A stretch of 64,000 bases of DNA from Massilia sp. YIM B02769. Its GTDB lineage: Bacteria; Pseudomonadota; Gammaproteobacteria; Burkholderiales; Burkholderiaceae_D. The position numbers and the translations under genes were made by a program. Of this stretch, positions 9,384-20,339 are shown in pieces. Numbering within the stretch: position 1 is the stretch's first letter; each line of letters starts with the position of its first letter. The notes under the pieces were generated by a model, which had not been told where the DNA came from, ran no database searches, and was given only the letters and a program-made list of their open reading frames with translations. The stretch covers positions 87,481 to 151,480 of the forward strand of contig NZ_JASNRC010000007.1 of assembly GCF_030411995.1 (NCBI RefSeq). Direction: 5' to 3'.

Positions 9384-10001
9384 ATGAACCATAATCCGGC
9401 ATTGGACACCCAAGCACTCGGCCTCGTGCCGATGGTCGTGGAGCAAAGCGGCCGCGGCGAGCGCGCGTACGATATTTACTCGCGCCTGCTGAAGGAACGT
9501 GTGATTTTCCTGGTCGGTCCTGTCAACGACCAGATGGCCAACCTGATCGTCGCCCAGATGCTGTTCCTGGAGAGCGAGAATCCGGACAAGGACATCTCGC
9601 TCTACATTAACTCCCCGGGCGGTTCGGTTTCCGCAGGCCTGGCGATCTTCGACACGATGAACTTCATCAAGCCGGATGTCTCCACCCTGTGCACCGGCCT
9701 GGCGGCGTCGATGGGCGCCTTCCTGCTGGCCGCTGGCGCGAAGGGCAAGCGTTTCTCGCTGCCGAACTCGCGCGTGATGATCCACCAGCCGTCGGGTGGT
9801 TCGCAGGGCATGGCCTCGGATATCGAAATCCAGGCCAAGGAAATCCTGTACCTGCGCGAACGCCTGGCACGCATCATGGCCGACAACACCGGCCAGACCA
9901 TCGAGCAGATCCACAAGGACACCGACCGCGACCGCTTCATGTCGGCGGAAGAGTCCGTGGAATACGGCCTGATCGACAAGGTTCTGACGAATCGCGCTTG
10001 A
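9384..10001 (+). CDS. clpP: ATP-dependent Clp protease proteolytic subunit ClpP
   Basis: 205 aa serine peptidase that forms the double-ring chamber fed by ClpX or ClpA. The start at 9384 ([10 protein letters not shown]) is chosen because the 26 residues before it in the open frame run back into the tig end and do not match the family; an AGACAGGT stretch precedes it. The catalytic triad is visible: Ser109 in [10 protein letters not shown], His134 in VMIHQPSGG and an Asp near 183 (HKDTDRDRF). It lies between tig and clpX. Confidence 0.96.
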   Translation: MNHNPALDTQALGLVPMVVEQSGRGERAYDIYSRLLKERVIFLVGPVNDQMANLIVAQMLFLESENPDKDISLYINSPGGSVSAGLAIFDTMNFIKPDVSTLCTGLAASMGAFLLAAGAKGKRFSLPNSRVMIHQPSGGSQGMASDIEIQAKEILYLRERLARIMADNTGQTIEQIHKDTDRDRFMSAEESVEYGLIDKVLTNRA

Positions 10002-10025
10002 TGCACCCCACAAGGTGTTGCTGAA

Positions 10026-10066
10026 AAACGCCCGGGCGCAAACACGTTCGGGCGTTTGTTTTTTAT
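10026..10066 (+). terminator. Rho-independent terminator after clpP
   Basis: AAACGCCCG (10026-10034) pairs with CGGGCGTTT (10049-10057), followed by GTTTTTTATTT. It separates clpP from clpX, so clpX probably has its own promoter in the 10067-10148 gap, where I cannot pick a convincing -35/-10 pair. Confidence 0.85.
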
Positions 10067-10148
10067 TTCGGGTAGCATGAGGGTGTGTGCGCCGACAGCG
10101 CGCGCGTCGTCATGACGTTATATCCATATTCAATAGAAACCTGCCCCC

Positions 10149-11417
10149 ATGTCTGACAAAAAATCCTCCAGCGGCGAAAAGCTTCTGTACTGCTCGTTCT
10201 GCGGCAAGAGTCAGCACGAGGTGAAAAAGCTCATCGCGGGACCATCGGTCTTCATCTGCGACGAGTGCATCGACCTGTGCAACGACATCATCCGCGACGA
10301 GACTTCGAACGTCGAATCGGTGGCGGGCGCCAAGTCCGACCTGCCGACCCCGCACGAGATCGCCGAACTGCTCGACCAGTACGTGATCGGCCAGCAAACT
10401 GCCAAGCGCATCCTGTCGGTGGCGGTCTATAACCACTACAAGCGCCTCAAGCACCTCGGCAAGAAGGACGACGTCGAACTGGCCAAGAGCAACATCCTGC
10501 TCGTCGGCCCGACCGGTTCCGGCAAGACCCTGCTGGCGCAAACCCTGGCGCGCATGCTGAACGTGCCGTTCGTCATCGCCGATGCCACCACGCTGACCGA
10601 AGCCGGCTACGTGGGCGAAGACGTCGAGAACATCATCCAGAAGCTGCTGCAAAGCTGCAACTACGAGGTGGAAAAGGCGCAGCGCGGCATCGTCTACATC
10701 GATGAGATCGACAAGATTTCGCGCAAGTCCGATAACCCGTCGATCACGCGCGACGTCTCCGGCGAGGGCGTGCAGCAAGCGCTGCTGAAACTGATCGAAG
10801 GCACCATGGCCTCGGTACCGCCGCAAGGCGGGCGCAAGCACCCGAACCAGGACTTCGTGCAGATCGACACCACGAACATCATGTTCATCTGCGGCGGCGC
10901 CTTCGACGGCCTGGCCAAGATCGTGCAGAACCGTTCGGAAAAGTCGGGCATCGGTTTCGCGGCCAGCGTCAAGAGCCAGACCCAGCGTTCGAACAGCGAA
11001 ATCATGATGGAAGCCGAGCCGGAAGACCTGATCAAGTTCGGCCTGATTCCCGAGCTCGTCGGCCGTCTGCCGGTCGTCGCCACGCTGAATGAATTGACGG
11101 AAGAGGCGCTGATCCAGATCCTGATCGAGCCGAAGAATGCGCTCATCAAGCAGTATTCGAAACTGCTCGAAATGGAAGGCGCCGAACTGGAAATTCGCCC
11201 GGCCGCATTGCACGCGATTGCGAAAAAAGCATTGGCGCGCAAAACCGGCGCTCGTGGTTTGCGTTCGATCCTGGAACACGCGCTGCTCGACGTGATGTAC
11301 GAATTGCCGAACCAGCAAAACGTGGTCAAGGTGGTGGTTGATGAAAATACCATCACCAACGGCGCCAAACCTTTGCTGATTTACAGCGAAAGCGCAAAAG
11401 CCTCGGGCGAAAACTAA
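10149..11417 (+). CDS. clpX: ATP-dependent Clp protease ATP-binding subunit ClpX
   Basis: 422 aa AAA+ unfoldase that recognises substrates and feeds ClpP. It has an N-terminal C4 zinc-binding domain (C15-x2-C18, C37-x2-C40), Walker A GPTGSGKT at about residues 120-127, Walker B VYIDEIDK, pore-loop and sensor motifs, and an IGF-like ClpP-contact loop in the [10 protein letters not shown] stretch. Length and domain order are typical. Confidence 0.97.
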   Translation: MSDKKSSSGEKLLYCSFCGKSQHEVKKLIAGPSVFICDECIDLCNDIIRDETSNVESVAGAKSDLPTPHEIAELLDQYVIGQQTAKRILSVAVYNHYKRLKHLGKKDDVELAKSNILLVGPTGSGKTLLAQTLARMLNVPFVIADATTLTEAGYVGEDVENIIQKLLQSCNYEVEKAQRGIVYIDEIDKISRKSDNPSITRDVSGEGVQQALLKLIEGTMASVPPQGGRKHPNQDFVQIDTTNIMFICGGAFDGLAKIVQNRSEKSGIGFAASVKSQTQRSNSEIMMEAEPEDLIKFGLIPELVGRLPVVATLNELTEEALIQILIEPKNALIKQYSKLLEMEGAELEIRPAALHAIAKKALARKTGARGLRSILEHALLDVMYELPNQQNVVKVVVDENTITNGAKPLLIYSESAKASGEN

Positions 11418-11446
11418 AAAATTCCGCACGGAAAGCACAAATCCAC

Positions 11447-11474
11447 TTGTGCGCCGGGAGCTTGAAGGTACAAT
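11447..11474 (+). promoter_or_regulatory. Possible promoter between clpX and lon
   Basis: TACAAT at 11469-11474 (5 of 6 matches to the -10 consensus) has TTGTGC (weak -35) 16 bases upstream. A transcript starting near 11481 would run straight into the terminator at 11506-11547, giving an RNA of about 60-65 nt. This could be a small RNA, an attenuated lon leader, or a chance match. Confidence 0.3.
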
Positions 11475-11505
11475 TTACCTCAATAAAAGCATCCGGCTTC
11501 AATCG

Positions 11506-11547
11506 AAAAGCCACTCTCGGCCGCGTGCCGTGTAGTGGCTTTTTTAT
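11506..11547 (+). terminator. Rho-independent terminator upstream of lon
   Basis: AAAAGCCACT (11506-11515) pairs with AGTGGCTTTT (11534-11543), with an inner CGGC/GCCG stem, followed by TTTATTT. It ends clpX transcription about 140 bases before the lon start. A CTTGAA hexamer at 11586-11591 resembles a heat-shock sigma-32 -35, but I see no matching CCCCAT-type -10. Confidence 0.85.
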
Positions 11548-11684
11548 TTGAAACAGGGGCATTTATTGGAACGGCAAGTCTTTCTCTTGAATGTCTTTTT
11601 TATTTCGAGAAATATTCGATTGCCGGTCTTGTGTTTTCACCGTGTGCGCCCAACATCGTCTACACGCTTTTTATAAGGTATGCC

Positions 11685-14090
<2,406 letters not shown>

Positions 14091-14114
14091 TCGGCAATCG
14101 ATCGCAGTAAATGA

Positions 14115-14142
14115 AGAGGCGCCGGGTGGCGCCTCTTTTTTT
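14115..14142 (+). terminator. Rho-independent terminator after lon
   Basis: AGAGGCGCC (14115-14123) and GGCGCCTCT (14128-14136) form a 9-bp stem with a GGGT loop, followed by a run of T to 14142. Confidence 0.92.
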
Positions 14143-14175
14143 GGGATATTGCCATGGACACGGCAGATCGATATC

Positions 14176-14338
14176 GTACGGTGGGCACGCCGTGCCCACG
14201 CGGATACGTGCGTGTCCGGAGCCCGCTGCCTGGAAACTTCGCTCGATACGCACGCAGTACTTTCGGCGCTAACGCTGTGCTGTTTGATCGGCCAACAATA
14301 ATCACCATTCCGCGTGGGCACGGGGTGCCCACCCTACG
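14176..14338. repeat. Inverted pair of GTAGGGTGGGCAC-type palindromes
   Basis: The left copy (14176-14203) has arms GTGGGCAC/GTGCCCAC and reads outward GTACGG, inward ACGCGGATACGTG. The right copy (14310-14338) is the same element reversed, ending CCCACCCTACG. About 106 bases of unassigned sequence lie between them. The same outer and inner ends recur in the other pairs of this window. The whole 14091-14570 gap contains no convincing gene. Confidence 0.8.
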
Positions 14339-14339
14339 T

Positions 14340-14466
14340 ATCGCGATTTCAGACACGCCGATGGCCATGCATATCGCGATTTCGGAAACGCCGGTGGCCA
14401 TGCATATCGCGATTTCAAATGCGCCCGCGGTCATGCATGCCGCGGTTTCACATGCGCCGTGGGTCC
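14340..14466 (+). repeat. 33-bp tandem repeat, about 3.8 copies
   Basis: Units start at 14340, 14373 and 14406, each beginning ATCGCGATTTC and ending GCCATGCAT or GTCATGCAT. A diverged partial unit (GCCGCGGTTTCACATGCGCC) runs from 14439. The unit is a multiple of three, so an open frame through it encodes an 11-residue repeat, but there is no gene-like start or context and I do not call it coding. Confidence 0.8.
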
Positions 14467-14476
14467 AACGTGTTGC

Positions 14477-14505
14477 TTGACAGAAGCAAATCCCCCTTGT
14501 TTAAT
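14477..14505 (+). promoter_or_regulatory. Strong sigma-70 promoter of the HU gene
   Basis: A consensus -35 TTGACA (14477-14482) is followed after exactly 17 bases by TTTAAT (14500-14505, 5 of 6 matches). It is the best promoter match in the window and sits about 65 bases before the HU start, fitting an abundant nucleoid protein. Confidence 0.85.
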
Positions 14506-14570
14506 ACGCGCTTGCAGTTTTTTGCATAAGGCGCAGCGCCGCCGCGTCAGAACGAACAAGAGGGAATAGA

Positions 14571-14843
14571 GTGAACAAGACAGAACTGATCGAAGAAATC
14601 GCAAAGTCCGCGGACATTACCAAGGCCTCGGCAACGCGTGCACTCGACGCCATGATCGAAGCCGTCACCGCGACGCTGAAGAAGAACGACAGCGTGACCC
14701 TGGTCGGTTTCGGCACCTTCACCGTGGGCGAGCGCGCCGCACGTACCGGCCGCGATCCGCGCACCAAGGAACCGATCAAGATTAAAGCTGCAAAGGTTCC
14801 GAAATTTAAGGCTGGTAAAGCGCTAAAAGATGCTGTAAACTAA
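14571..14843 (+). CDS. hupB: DNA-binding protein HU (HupB type)
   Basis: 90 aa nucleoid protein of the HU/IHF family that bends and compacts DNA as a dimer. It starts with GTG (14571) after an AGAGGGAATAG ribosome binding site. The full fold is present, including [18 protein letters not shown], the beta-arm [11 protein letters not shown], and the C-terminal [15 protein letters not shown]. Its position directly downstream of lon is the classical lon-hupB arrangement. It has its own strong promoter. Confidence 0.96.
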   Translation: MNKTELIEEIAKSADITKASATRALDAMIEAVTATLKKNDSVTLVGFGTFTVGERAARTGRDPRTKEPIKIKAAKVPKFKAGKALKDAVN

Positions 14844-14847
14844 TGCC

Positions 14848-14904
14848 TTCTCTGCAGCGACATGCAGAGAACACCAGGCGGTAAAGCGAGACTATGTGTC
14901 TCGC
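14848..14904 (+). other. Two hairpins downstream of the HU gene
   Basis: TTCTCTGCA/TGCAGAGAA (14848-14856 and 14863-14871) and GCGAGAC/GTCTCGC (14886-14892 and 14898-14904) are perfect inverted repeats a few bases after the HU stop. Neither has a T-run, so they may protect the mRNA 3' end or lead into the tRNA array. Confidence 0.5.
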
Positions 14905-14968
14905 AAAGTGGGAAGCTTTGGCCTCTCTGCTTTCTGCGGCCTGGTATGCAGTACCTAGTATGTGAAGT

Positions 14969-15045
14969 GGAGCGGTAGTTCAGTTGGTTAGAATACCGGC
15001 CTGTCACGCCGGGGGTCGCGGGTTCGAGCCCCGTCCGCTCCGCCA
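14969..15045 (+). tRNA. tRNA-Asp (GTC), copy 1 of 4
   Basis: 77 nt including an encoded CCA. The acceptor stem is GGAGCGG/CCGCTCC, the anticodon stem CCGGC/GCCGG encloses the loop CTGTCAC (anticodon GUC), and the T-arm is GCGGGTTCGAGCCCCGT-like. First of four identical copies. Confidence 0.96.
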
Positions 15046-15064
15046 CTCACCATACACAGATTCT

Positions 15065-15141
15065 GGAGCGGTAGTTCAGTTGGTTAGAATACCGGCCTGT
15101 CACGCCGGGGGTCGCGGGTTCGAGCCCCGTCCGCTCCGCCA
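15065..15141 (+). tRNA. tRNA-Asp (GTC), copy 2 of 4
   Basis: Identical in sequence to the copy at 14969-15045, after a 19-base spacer. Confidence 0.96.
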
Positions 15142-15160
15142 CTCACCATACACAGATTCT

Positions 15161-15237
15161 GGAGCGGTAGTTCAGTTGGTTAGAATACCGGCCTGTCACG
15201 CCGGGGGTCGCGGGTTCGAGCCCCGTCCGCTCCGCCA
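15161..15237 (+). tRNA. tRNA-Asp (GTC), copy 3 of 4
   Basis: Identical in sequence to the first copy, after the same 19-base spacer. Confidence 0.96.
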
Positions 15238-15256
15238 CTCACCATACACAGATTCT

Positions 15257-15333
15257 GGAGCGGTAGTTCAGTTGGTTAGAATACCGGCCTGTCACGCCGG
15301 GGGTCGCGGGTTCGAGCCCCGTCCGCTCCGCCA
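15257..15333 (+). tRNA. tRNA-Asp (GTC), copy 4 of 4
   Basis: Identical in sequence to the first copy. Unlike the others it is followed by CCAGATGCAG and then the terminator region. Confidence 0.96.
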
Positions 15334-15379
15334 GATGCAGTAGTACCGGGGCGCCACGACACGGCGCCTCAATAAGAAG

Positions 15380-15408
15380 AGGCGAACGCGAGTTCGCCTT
15401 TTTTTTTA
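15380..15408 (+). terminator. Rho-independent terminator of the tRNA-Asp array
   Basis: AGGCGAAC (15380-15387) and GTTCGCCT (15392-15399) with a GCGA loop, followed by nine or more T. Confidence 0.9.
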
Positions 15409-15446
15409 ACTGTGCTTTAAGGCCATTTCCTGAGTGATTGGTGACC

Positions 15447-17360
15447 ATGTTTGATTTTGTACGTAACAACAAGCGCATCCTGCAGGGCGTCTTGCTGCTG
15501 TTGATCATTCCTTCGTTCGTGCTGGTCGGCGTCGAAAGTTATCAGAACCGCGGCGACAGCAACAACGGCGTCGCCAGCGTCGATGGCCGCAGCATCACCC
15601 AGCAGGAATGGGACGATGCCCAGCGCCGCCAGATCGACCAGGCGCGCCAGCAGATGGGCCCGCAGTTCGACCAGAAGATGTTCGAGACGCCGGAAGCCAA
15701 GCGCGAAGTGCTGGAGAACCTGGTTGCCGAGCGCGCCGTGAATGCGGAAATCGCGCGCAGCCACCTCACCGTGAGCGACCAGGCCCTGATCACCGCGATC
15801 CAGGGCACCGGCTTCAAGAAGCCGGACGGCAGCTTCGACATGGACGCGTACAAAGCCGCGCTGGCCGCCCAGGGCATGACCCCGGAAATGTTCGACGCGC
15901 GCATGCGCCGCGACATGGCGATCCAGCAGCTGGCCGGTTCGATCCAGAGCACCGCGTTCGCGCCGCGCTCGGTGGCCAGCCGCATCTCCGACATCAACGA
16001 CCAGGAACGCGAAGTCCAGGAACTGCTGTTCCCGATCGCGAACTACCTGCCACAGGTAAAAGTTACCGACGACATGGTCAAGGCCTTCTATGACAAGAAC
16101 GCCACCCTGTTCCAGATTCCGGAGCAGGTGAAGGCCGAGTACGTCGTGCTGGACGCCGCTGCCGTCGAGAAGCAGGTCTCGGTCACCGACGCCGAAGTGG
16201 CCGCCTTCTACAACGCCAACCAGAAGCGTTTCGTGACGCCGGAACAGCGTACCGCCAGCCACATCCTGATCACCAAGGCCCAGGGCGCCAAGCCGGCCGA
16301 GGAAGCCGCTGCCAAGGCCAAGGCCGAAGCAGTGCTGGCCGAAGTGCGCAAGAACCCGGCCGACTTTGCCGAGATCGCCAAGAAACAGTCGCAAGACCAG
16401 GGCTCGGCCGCACAAGGCGGCGACCTCGGCACGGTCGAGCGTGGCGGCTTCGTGAAGCCGGTCGAAGACGCGATCTACGCGCTGAAGGACGGCGAAGTCA
16501 GCGGCATCGTGGCTTCGGAGTTCGGCTTCCACATCATCAAGGTCACCTCGGTCAAGCCATCGGTGCAGAAGCCGCTGGAAGCCGCCAAGGCCGAGATCAC
16601 CGACGAGCTGAAGAAGTCGAAGCTGTCGAAGAAATACTCGGAACTGGCGGAAAGCCTGAACGACATCGTCTTCGAGCAATCGGACAGCCTGAAGCCGGCC
16701 GCGGATAAGCTCGGCCTGCAGATCCAGACCGTCGATGGCCTGGGCCGCAAGGCGAACCCGGCACTGGGCGCTGCGCCGTACAACAACGATAAATTCCTGA
16801 CCGCCCTGTTCTCGAACGAGTCGATCAAGAACAAGCGCAACACCGAAGCCGTCGAAGTGGCGCCTGCCACCCTGATCGCCGGCCGTGTGGTCGAATTCAA
16901 GCCGGCCACCAAGCGTCCGCTGGCCGAAGTCGAAGCCCAGATCCGCCAGCGCGTGACCCAGGAAGAAGCCCTGCGCCTGGCGCGCCAGGCCGGCGAAGCG
17001 AAGCTGGCTGCCGCCAAGGCATCGGGCGATGCGAGCGGTTTCGGCGACGTGAAGATCCTGTCGCGCACCAAGGAGCCGACCGTCAACACCGCCGGCGCGC
17101 TGGCCGTGTTCAAGGCCGACGTGACCAAGCTGCCTGCCTATGTGGGCGTGGACGTGCCGGGCGTGGGCTATGGCGTGTACCGCATCGGCAAGGTGTCGCA
17201 ACCGGCCCAGCTGGACACGACCCGCCGCACCCAGGAAGCCCAGCAGATCGGCGGCCTGGTGGGCCAGGCCGAGCTGTACAACTTCGTCGAGGCCATCAAG
17301 GTCAAGAACAAGGCGAAGATCAATGCCGCCGGCGCGAAGCCGGCCGAGCAGGCTGACTGA
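15447..17360 (+). CDS. ppiD: PpiD-type periplasmic folding factor with parvulin domain
   Basis: Membrane-anchored SurA-like/PpiC chaperone, about 637 aa. I take the ATG at 15447 (MFDFVRNNKRILQG), the usual PpiD start; the frame is also open from TTG 15438. One N-terminal membrane segment (about residues 13-31, LLLLIIPSFVLVGV) leaves the rest periplasmic. A SurA_N-like domain is followed by a parvulin domain at about residues 265-365 (TASHILITKAQG, GGDLGTVERGGFVKP, SEFGFHIIKV), then a second degenerate domain. It helps outer-membrane and secreted proteins leaving the Sec channel. It lies after the Lon-HU-tRNA block, as in many proteobacteria. Confidence 0.92.
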   Translation: MFDFVRNNKRILQGVLLLLIIPSFVLVGVESYQNRGDSNNGVASVDGRSITQQEWDDAQRRQIDQARQQMGPQFDQKMFETPEAKREVLENLVAERAVNAEIARSHLTVSDQALITAIQGTGFKKPDGSFDMDAYKAALAAQGMTPEMFDARMRRDMAIQQLAGSIQSTAFAPRSVASRISDINDQEREVQELLFPIANYLPQVKVTDDMVKAFYDKNATLFQIPEQVKAEYVVLDAAAVEKQVSVTDAEVAAFYNANQKRFVTPEQRTASHILITKAQGAKPAEEAAAKAKAEAVLAEVRKNPADFAEIAKKQSQDQGSAAQGGDLGTVERGGFVKPVEDAIYALKDGEVSGIVASEFGFHIIKVTSVKPSVQKPLEAAKAEITDELKKSKLSKKYSELAESLNDIVFEQSDSLKPAADKLGLQIQTVDGLGRKANPALGAAPYNNDKFLTALFSNESIKNKRNTEAVEVAPATLIAGRVVEFKPATKRPLAEVEAQIRQRVTQEEALRLARQAGEAKLAAAKASGDASGFGDVKILSRTKEPTVNTAGALAVFKADVTKLPAYVGVDVPGVGYGVYRIGKVSQPAQLDTTRRTQEAQQIGGLVGQAELYNFVEAIKVKNKAKINAAGAKPAEQAD

Positions 17361-17382
17361 AGGTAGCGGTGCTGAAATAGAA

Positions 17383-17414
17383 AACCCGGCTGTGCGAGCA
17401 GCCGGGTTTTTTTA
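17383..17414 (+). terminator. Rho-independent terminator after ppiD
   Basis: AACCCGGCTG (17383-17392) pairs with CAGCCGGGTT (17399-17408), followed by TTTTTTA. Confidence 0.93.
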
Positions 17415-17536
17415 CGTCTGATGTATATGACAGGTTGCGTGATGGTGGGGCGACGTTGGGGTATCCGGCATGCTTGCGTGATGGGGGTGGCGACGTCTGT
17501 GGTATTCGATCTGTTCGCGTGATCGCGAAGGTACCC

Positions 17537-17736
17537 GTAGGGTGGGCACCCCGTGCCCACGCGGAACGCCGGTCAGTGTTAGCAGTTGTCACCATCACGC
17601 ACCACGCATCGCGGCAAGCGTGTCAGGAGCGCCGTGTTAGCGCATCGATGTTGTTGGCGTCGCGGAGCGAAGAGTCGCCGTTGCGGACTCGCGGATCAAC
17701 ACGTAACCGCGTGGGCACGGAGTGCCCACCGTACGG
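17537..17736. repeat. Inverted pair of GTAGGGTGGGCAC-type palindromes
   Basis: The left copy (17537-17564) reads GTAGGGTGGGCAC, CCC, then GTGCCCACGCGG. The right copy (17707-17736) is inverted, starting ACCGCGTGGGCAC and ending CCCACCGTACGG. The 142-base interior starts after ACGCGG and ends AACACGTA before the right copy. No gene is visible in the 17361-17787 gap other than the ppiD terminator and this element. Confidence 0.82.
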
Positions 17737-17787
17737 TTCAGGCCGCGTATCGGGCGAGGGCCGAGGGGTAGTCAGGCCGCGAGTTGA

Positions 17788-18843
17788 TCAGGCCGCGTGC
17801 AGGGCCTTTGCGGCAGCGACGAAATCTTCCGGCGCGATGTCGTTCAGATCGAGCACCTGCGCCTGCGCATACTGCGTGAAATTCCGGTCGATCGAGCGCA
17901 GGTAGGCCGGATCGTAATGCTCCACCAGCAATTGATCGACCAGCTCCGGCATCGCCCCCTCGTTCGCCAGCGCATGCCAGGCATCGATCTTCGCGCGCCC
18001 ATGCAATTGAACGAGGTGATCCAGCTGCCCATTCAAGGCATCGGCATCGCGCGCAAAGTGTTCGTAGTCTTCCATCAGCAGCCGCACCCGGTTCGGGCGC
18101 GACAGATTCACCGCGATGCAGGGCGACGCACGCATGCGCGCCATTACCGCATCCGGCACGCGCAAGTTGCCCACCTTCTTGCTCTCTGATTCCACGAACA
18201 CCGGTTGGTTCGGATCGAAGTGACGCAGTTTGTCCCAGATCTGGCTTTCAAACATTTTCTGCGTCGGCTGCGGCGCGTCCGGCAAGTGACCGAGCACCGA
18301 GCCGCGATGGGCGGCCAGGCGTTCCAGATCCAGCACCTGGGCGCCCACACGTTCCAGGGTCTCCAGCAGACGGCTCTTGCCGCTGCCGGTGGTGCCGCAG
18401 ATCACGCGGAAGTCCACCTCCGGCGGATTTTCCAGCGCCGTGCTCACCCCGGCGCGGTAGGCCTTGTAGCCGCCTTCGAGCTGCACCACCGGCCAGCCGA
18501 TCTTGGCGAAGATCAGCGCCATCGAGCCGCTGCGGTTGCCGCCGCGCCAGCAGTACACCAGGGGCTTCCATTCGCGCGGCTTGTCGGCGAACAGGGTCTC
18601 GATGTGGCGCGCGATGTTGGCGGCCACGATCGGCGCGCCGACCTTCTTGGCCTCGAAGGAACCGACCTGCTTGTACAGGGTGCCGACCCGGATGCGCTCC
18701 TCGTTGTTCAACACCGGGCAATTGATCGCGCCCGGAAGGTGGTCGAGCGCGAACTCTCCTTCGCTGCGGACGTCGATGATGGTATCGAAGCTGTCGAGTT
18801 CAGGCAGGATGTCGGCGAAGGGCAGTACGGCAGGGTATTTCAT
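17788..18843 (-). CDS. selU: tRNA 2-selenouridine synthase
   Basis: 351 aa enzyme (also called MnmH or YbbB) that replaces sulfur by selenium at the wobble 2-thiouridine of certain tRNAs, through a geranylated intermediate. An N-terminal rhodanese domain carries IIDVRSEGEFALDHLPGA and the catalytic Cys98 in LVYCWRGGNRSGSM. A P-loop GTTGSGKSRLL follows at residues 150-160. The protein needs selenophosphate from SelD, which is not in this window. It is followed downstream by the ppiD-side repeat pair. Confidence 0.94.
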   Translation of the reverse strand: MKYPAVLPFADILPELDSFDTIIDVRSEGEFALDHLPGAINCPVLNNEERIRVGTLYKQVGSFEAKKVGAPIVAANIARHIETLFADKPREWKPLVYCWRGGNRSGSMALIFAKIGWPVVQLEGGYKAYRAGVSTALENPPEVDFRVICGTTGSGKSRLLETLERVGAQVLDLERLAAHRGSVLGHLPDAPQPTQKMFESQIWDKLRHFDPNQPVFVESESKKVGNLRVPDAVMARMRASPCIAVNLSRPNRVRLLMEDYEHFARDADALNGQLDHLVQLHGRAKIDAWHALANEGAMPELVDQLLVEHYDPAYLRSIDRNFTQYAQAQVLDLNDIAPEDFVAAAKALHAA

Positions 18844-18863
18844 CGGTATCGGATGGGATGGAT

Positions 18864-19488
18864 TCAGCGTTGCCGGATCATAGTCGAAAAGGCCGGCCAG
18901 ATGTTATTCAGGATGATCGGATGCGCCTGGGCGTTCGGGTGCAGGCGGTCGGCCTGGAACAGCGCCGGCTTGTCGGCCACGCCTTCCAGCATGAAGGGGA
19001 CCAGCGGCGCCTTCATGTCTTTCGACAGCGTGCCGTACATGTTGAAGAAGCGCTCCGTGTAGGCGCGGCCATAGTTTGGCGGCATGCGCATGCCGATCAG
19101 CATGACCTTGGCATCCTGCTTTTGCGAGAGAGTGACCATCTGGCGCAGGTTGGCTTCGGCCGAGGCCACGGGCAGGCCGCGCAGGCCATCGTTGGCGCCC
19201 AGTTCGATGACCACGATCTGCGGCTTGTGCTGGGTGAGCAGGGCCGGCAGGCGCGCACGGCCGCCGCTGGTGGTCTCGCCGCTGATGCTGGCATTTACGA
19301 TGCGCGCATCGATCTTTTCGGCCTTCAGTTTTTGTTCGAGCAGGGCGACCCAGCCCGTGCCGCGGGTCAGGCCATATTCGGCCGACAGGCTGTCGCCCAC
19401 CACCAGAACGGTTTTTGGTGCAGAATAAGCGCTCGCTGATGCAGCCAGCATGAGCACACCGACAGACAATTTCTTGAGAAAAGCAAGC

Positions 19489-19490
<2 letters not shown>
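18864..19490 (-). CDS. tesA: TesA-type periplasmic esterase (SGNH/GDSL hydrolase)
   Basis: 208 aa multifunctional acyl-CoA thioesterase/arylesterase/lysophospholipase type. A signal peptide (MLAFLKKLSVGVLMLAASA, cleavage near AYSA) precedes the GDSL block VVGDSLSAEYGL (Ser34). The other SGNH blocks are SGETTSGG, GANDGLRG and the catalytic Asp/His in DRLHPNAQAH. The ATG at 19490 (CAT at 19488-19490) overlaps the likely ATG of the divergent ABC ATPase by two bases. In E. coli tesA is divergent from ybbA in the same way. The 20-base gap to selU suggests cotranscription with it. Confidence 0.93.
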
Positions 19491-20205
<715 letters not shown>

Positions 20206-20211
20206 GGGTTC

Positions 20212-20326
20212 GTAGGGTGGACACCTGTGTCCACGCTGTCTGACCGTCGGCGTCCCGGTAACGGCACGGTAGGCCACGGTACGACCGCGTGGACTCGGGA
20301 GCCTTGCGCGGCCCGGTCCACCCTAC
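20212..20326. repeat. Degenerate inverted pair of GTAGGGTGGAC palindromes
   Basis: The left copy GTAGGGTGGACAC...GTGTCCACGC lies at 20212-20238. The right end (20285-20326) starts ACCGCGTGGACTCGGG and finishes CCGGTCCACCCTAC. It is a variant of the family with GTGGACAC/GTGTCCAC arms, diverged on the right. Confidence 0.65.
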
Positions 20327-20339
20327 AAAACGACAAAAC

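Larger units (their letters stand above)
14969..15333 (+). repeat. Tandem array of four identical tRNA-Asp units (96-bp period)
   Basis: The genes begin at 14969, 15065, 15161 and 15257. The three spacers are the same 19 bases (CTCACCATACACAGATTCT), so the array is a perfect 96-bp tandem repeat. It is probably one transcript, ended by the terminator at 15380-15408. Confidence 0.93.

Noticed and set aside
11586..11620. Heat-shock sigma-32 promoter before lon
   Set aside because: CTTGAA matches the -35, but no CCCCAT-like -10 occurs at 13-15 bases, so I do not call it.
14154..14480. Open frame of 108 codons across the repeat pair and 33-bp tandem repeat upstream of HU
   Set aside because: It is made of palindrome and tandem repeat sequence, has no ribosome binding site, and covers the HU promoter.
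14969..15333. Regular direct repeats with constant spacers, resembling a CRISPR array
   Set aside because: The repeat is a 77-nt tRNA and the spacers are identical, not unique; no cas genes are nearby.
14984..15343. 119-codon open frame through the tRNA-Asp genes with a perfect amino acid repeat
   Set aside because: It is an artefact of the four identical tRNA genes; the repeat period equals the tRNA unit and there is no gene-like start.
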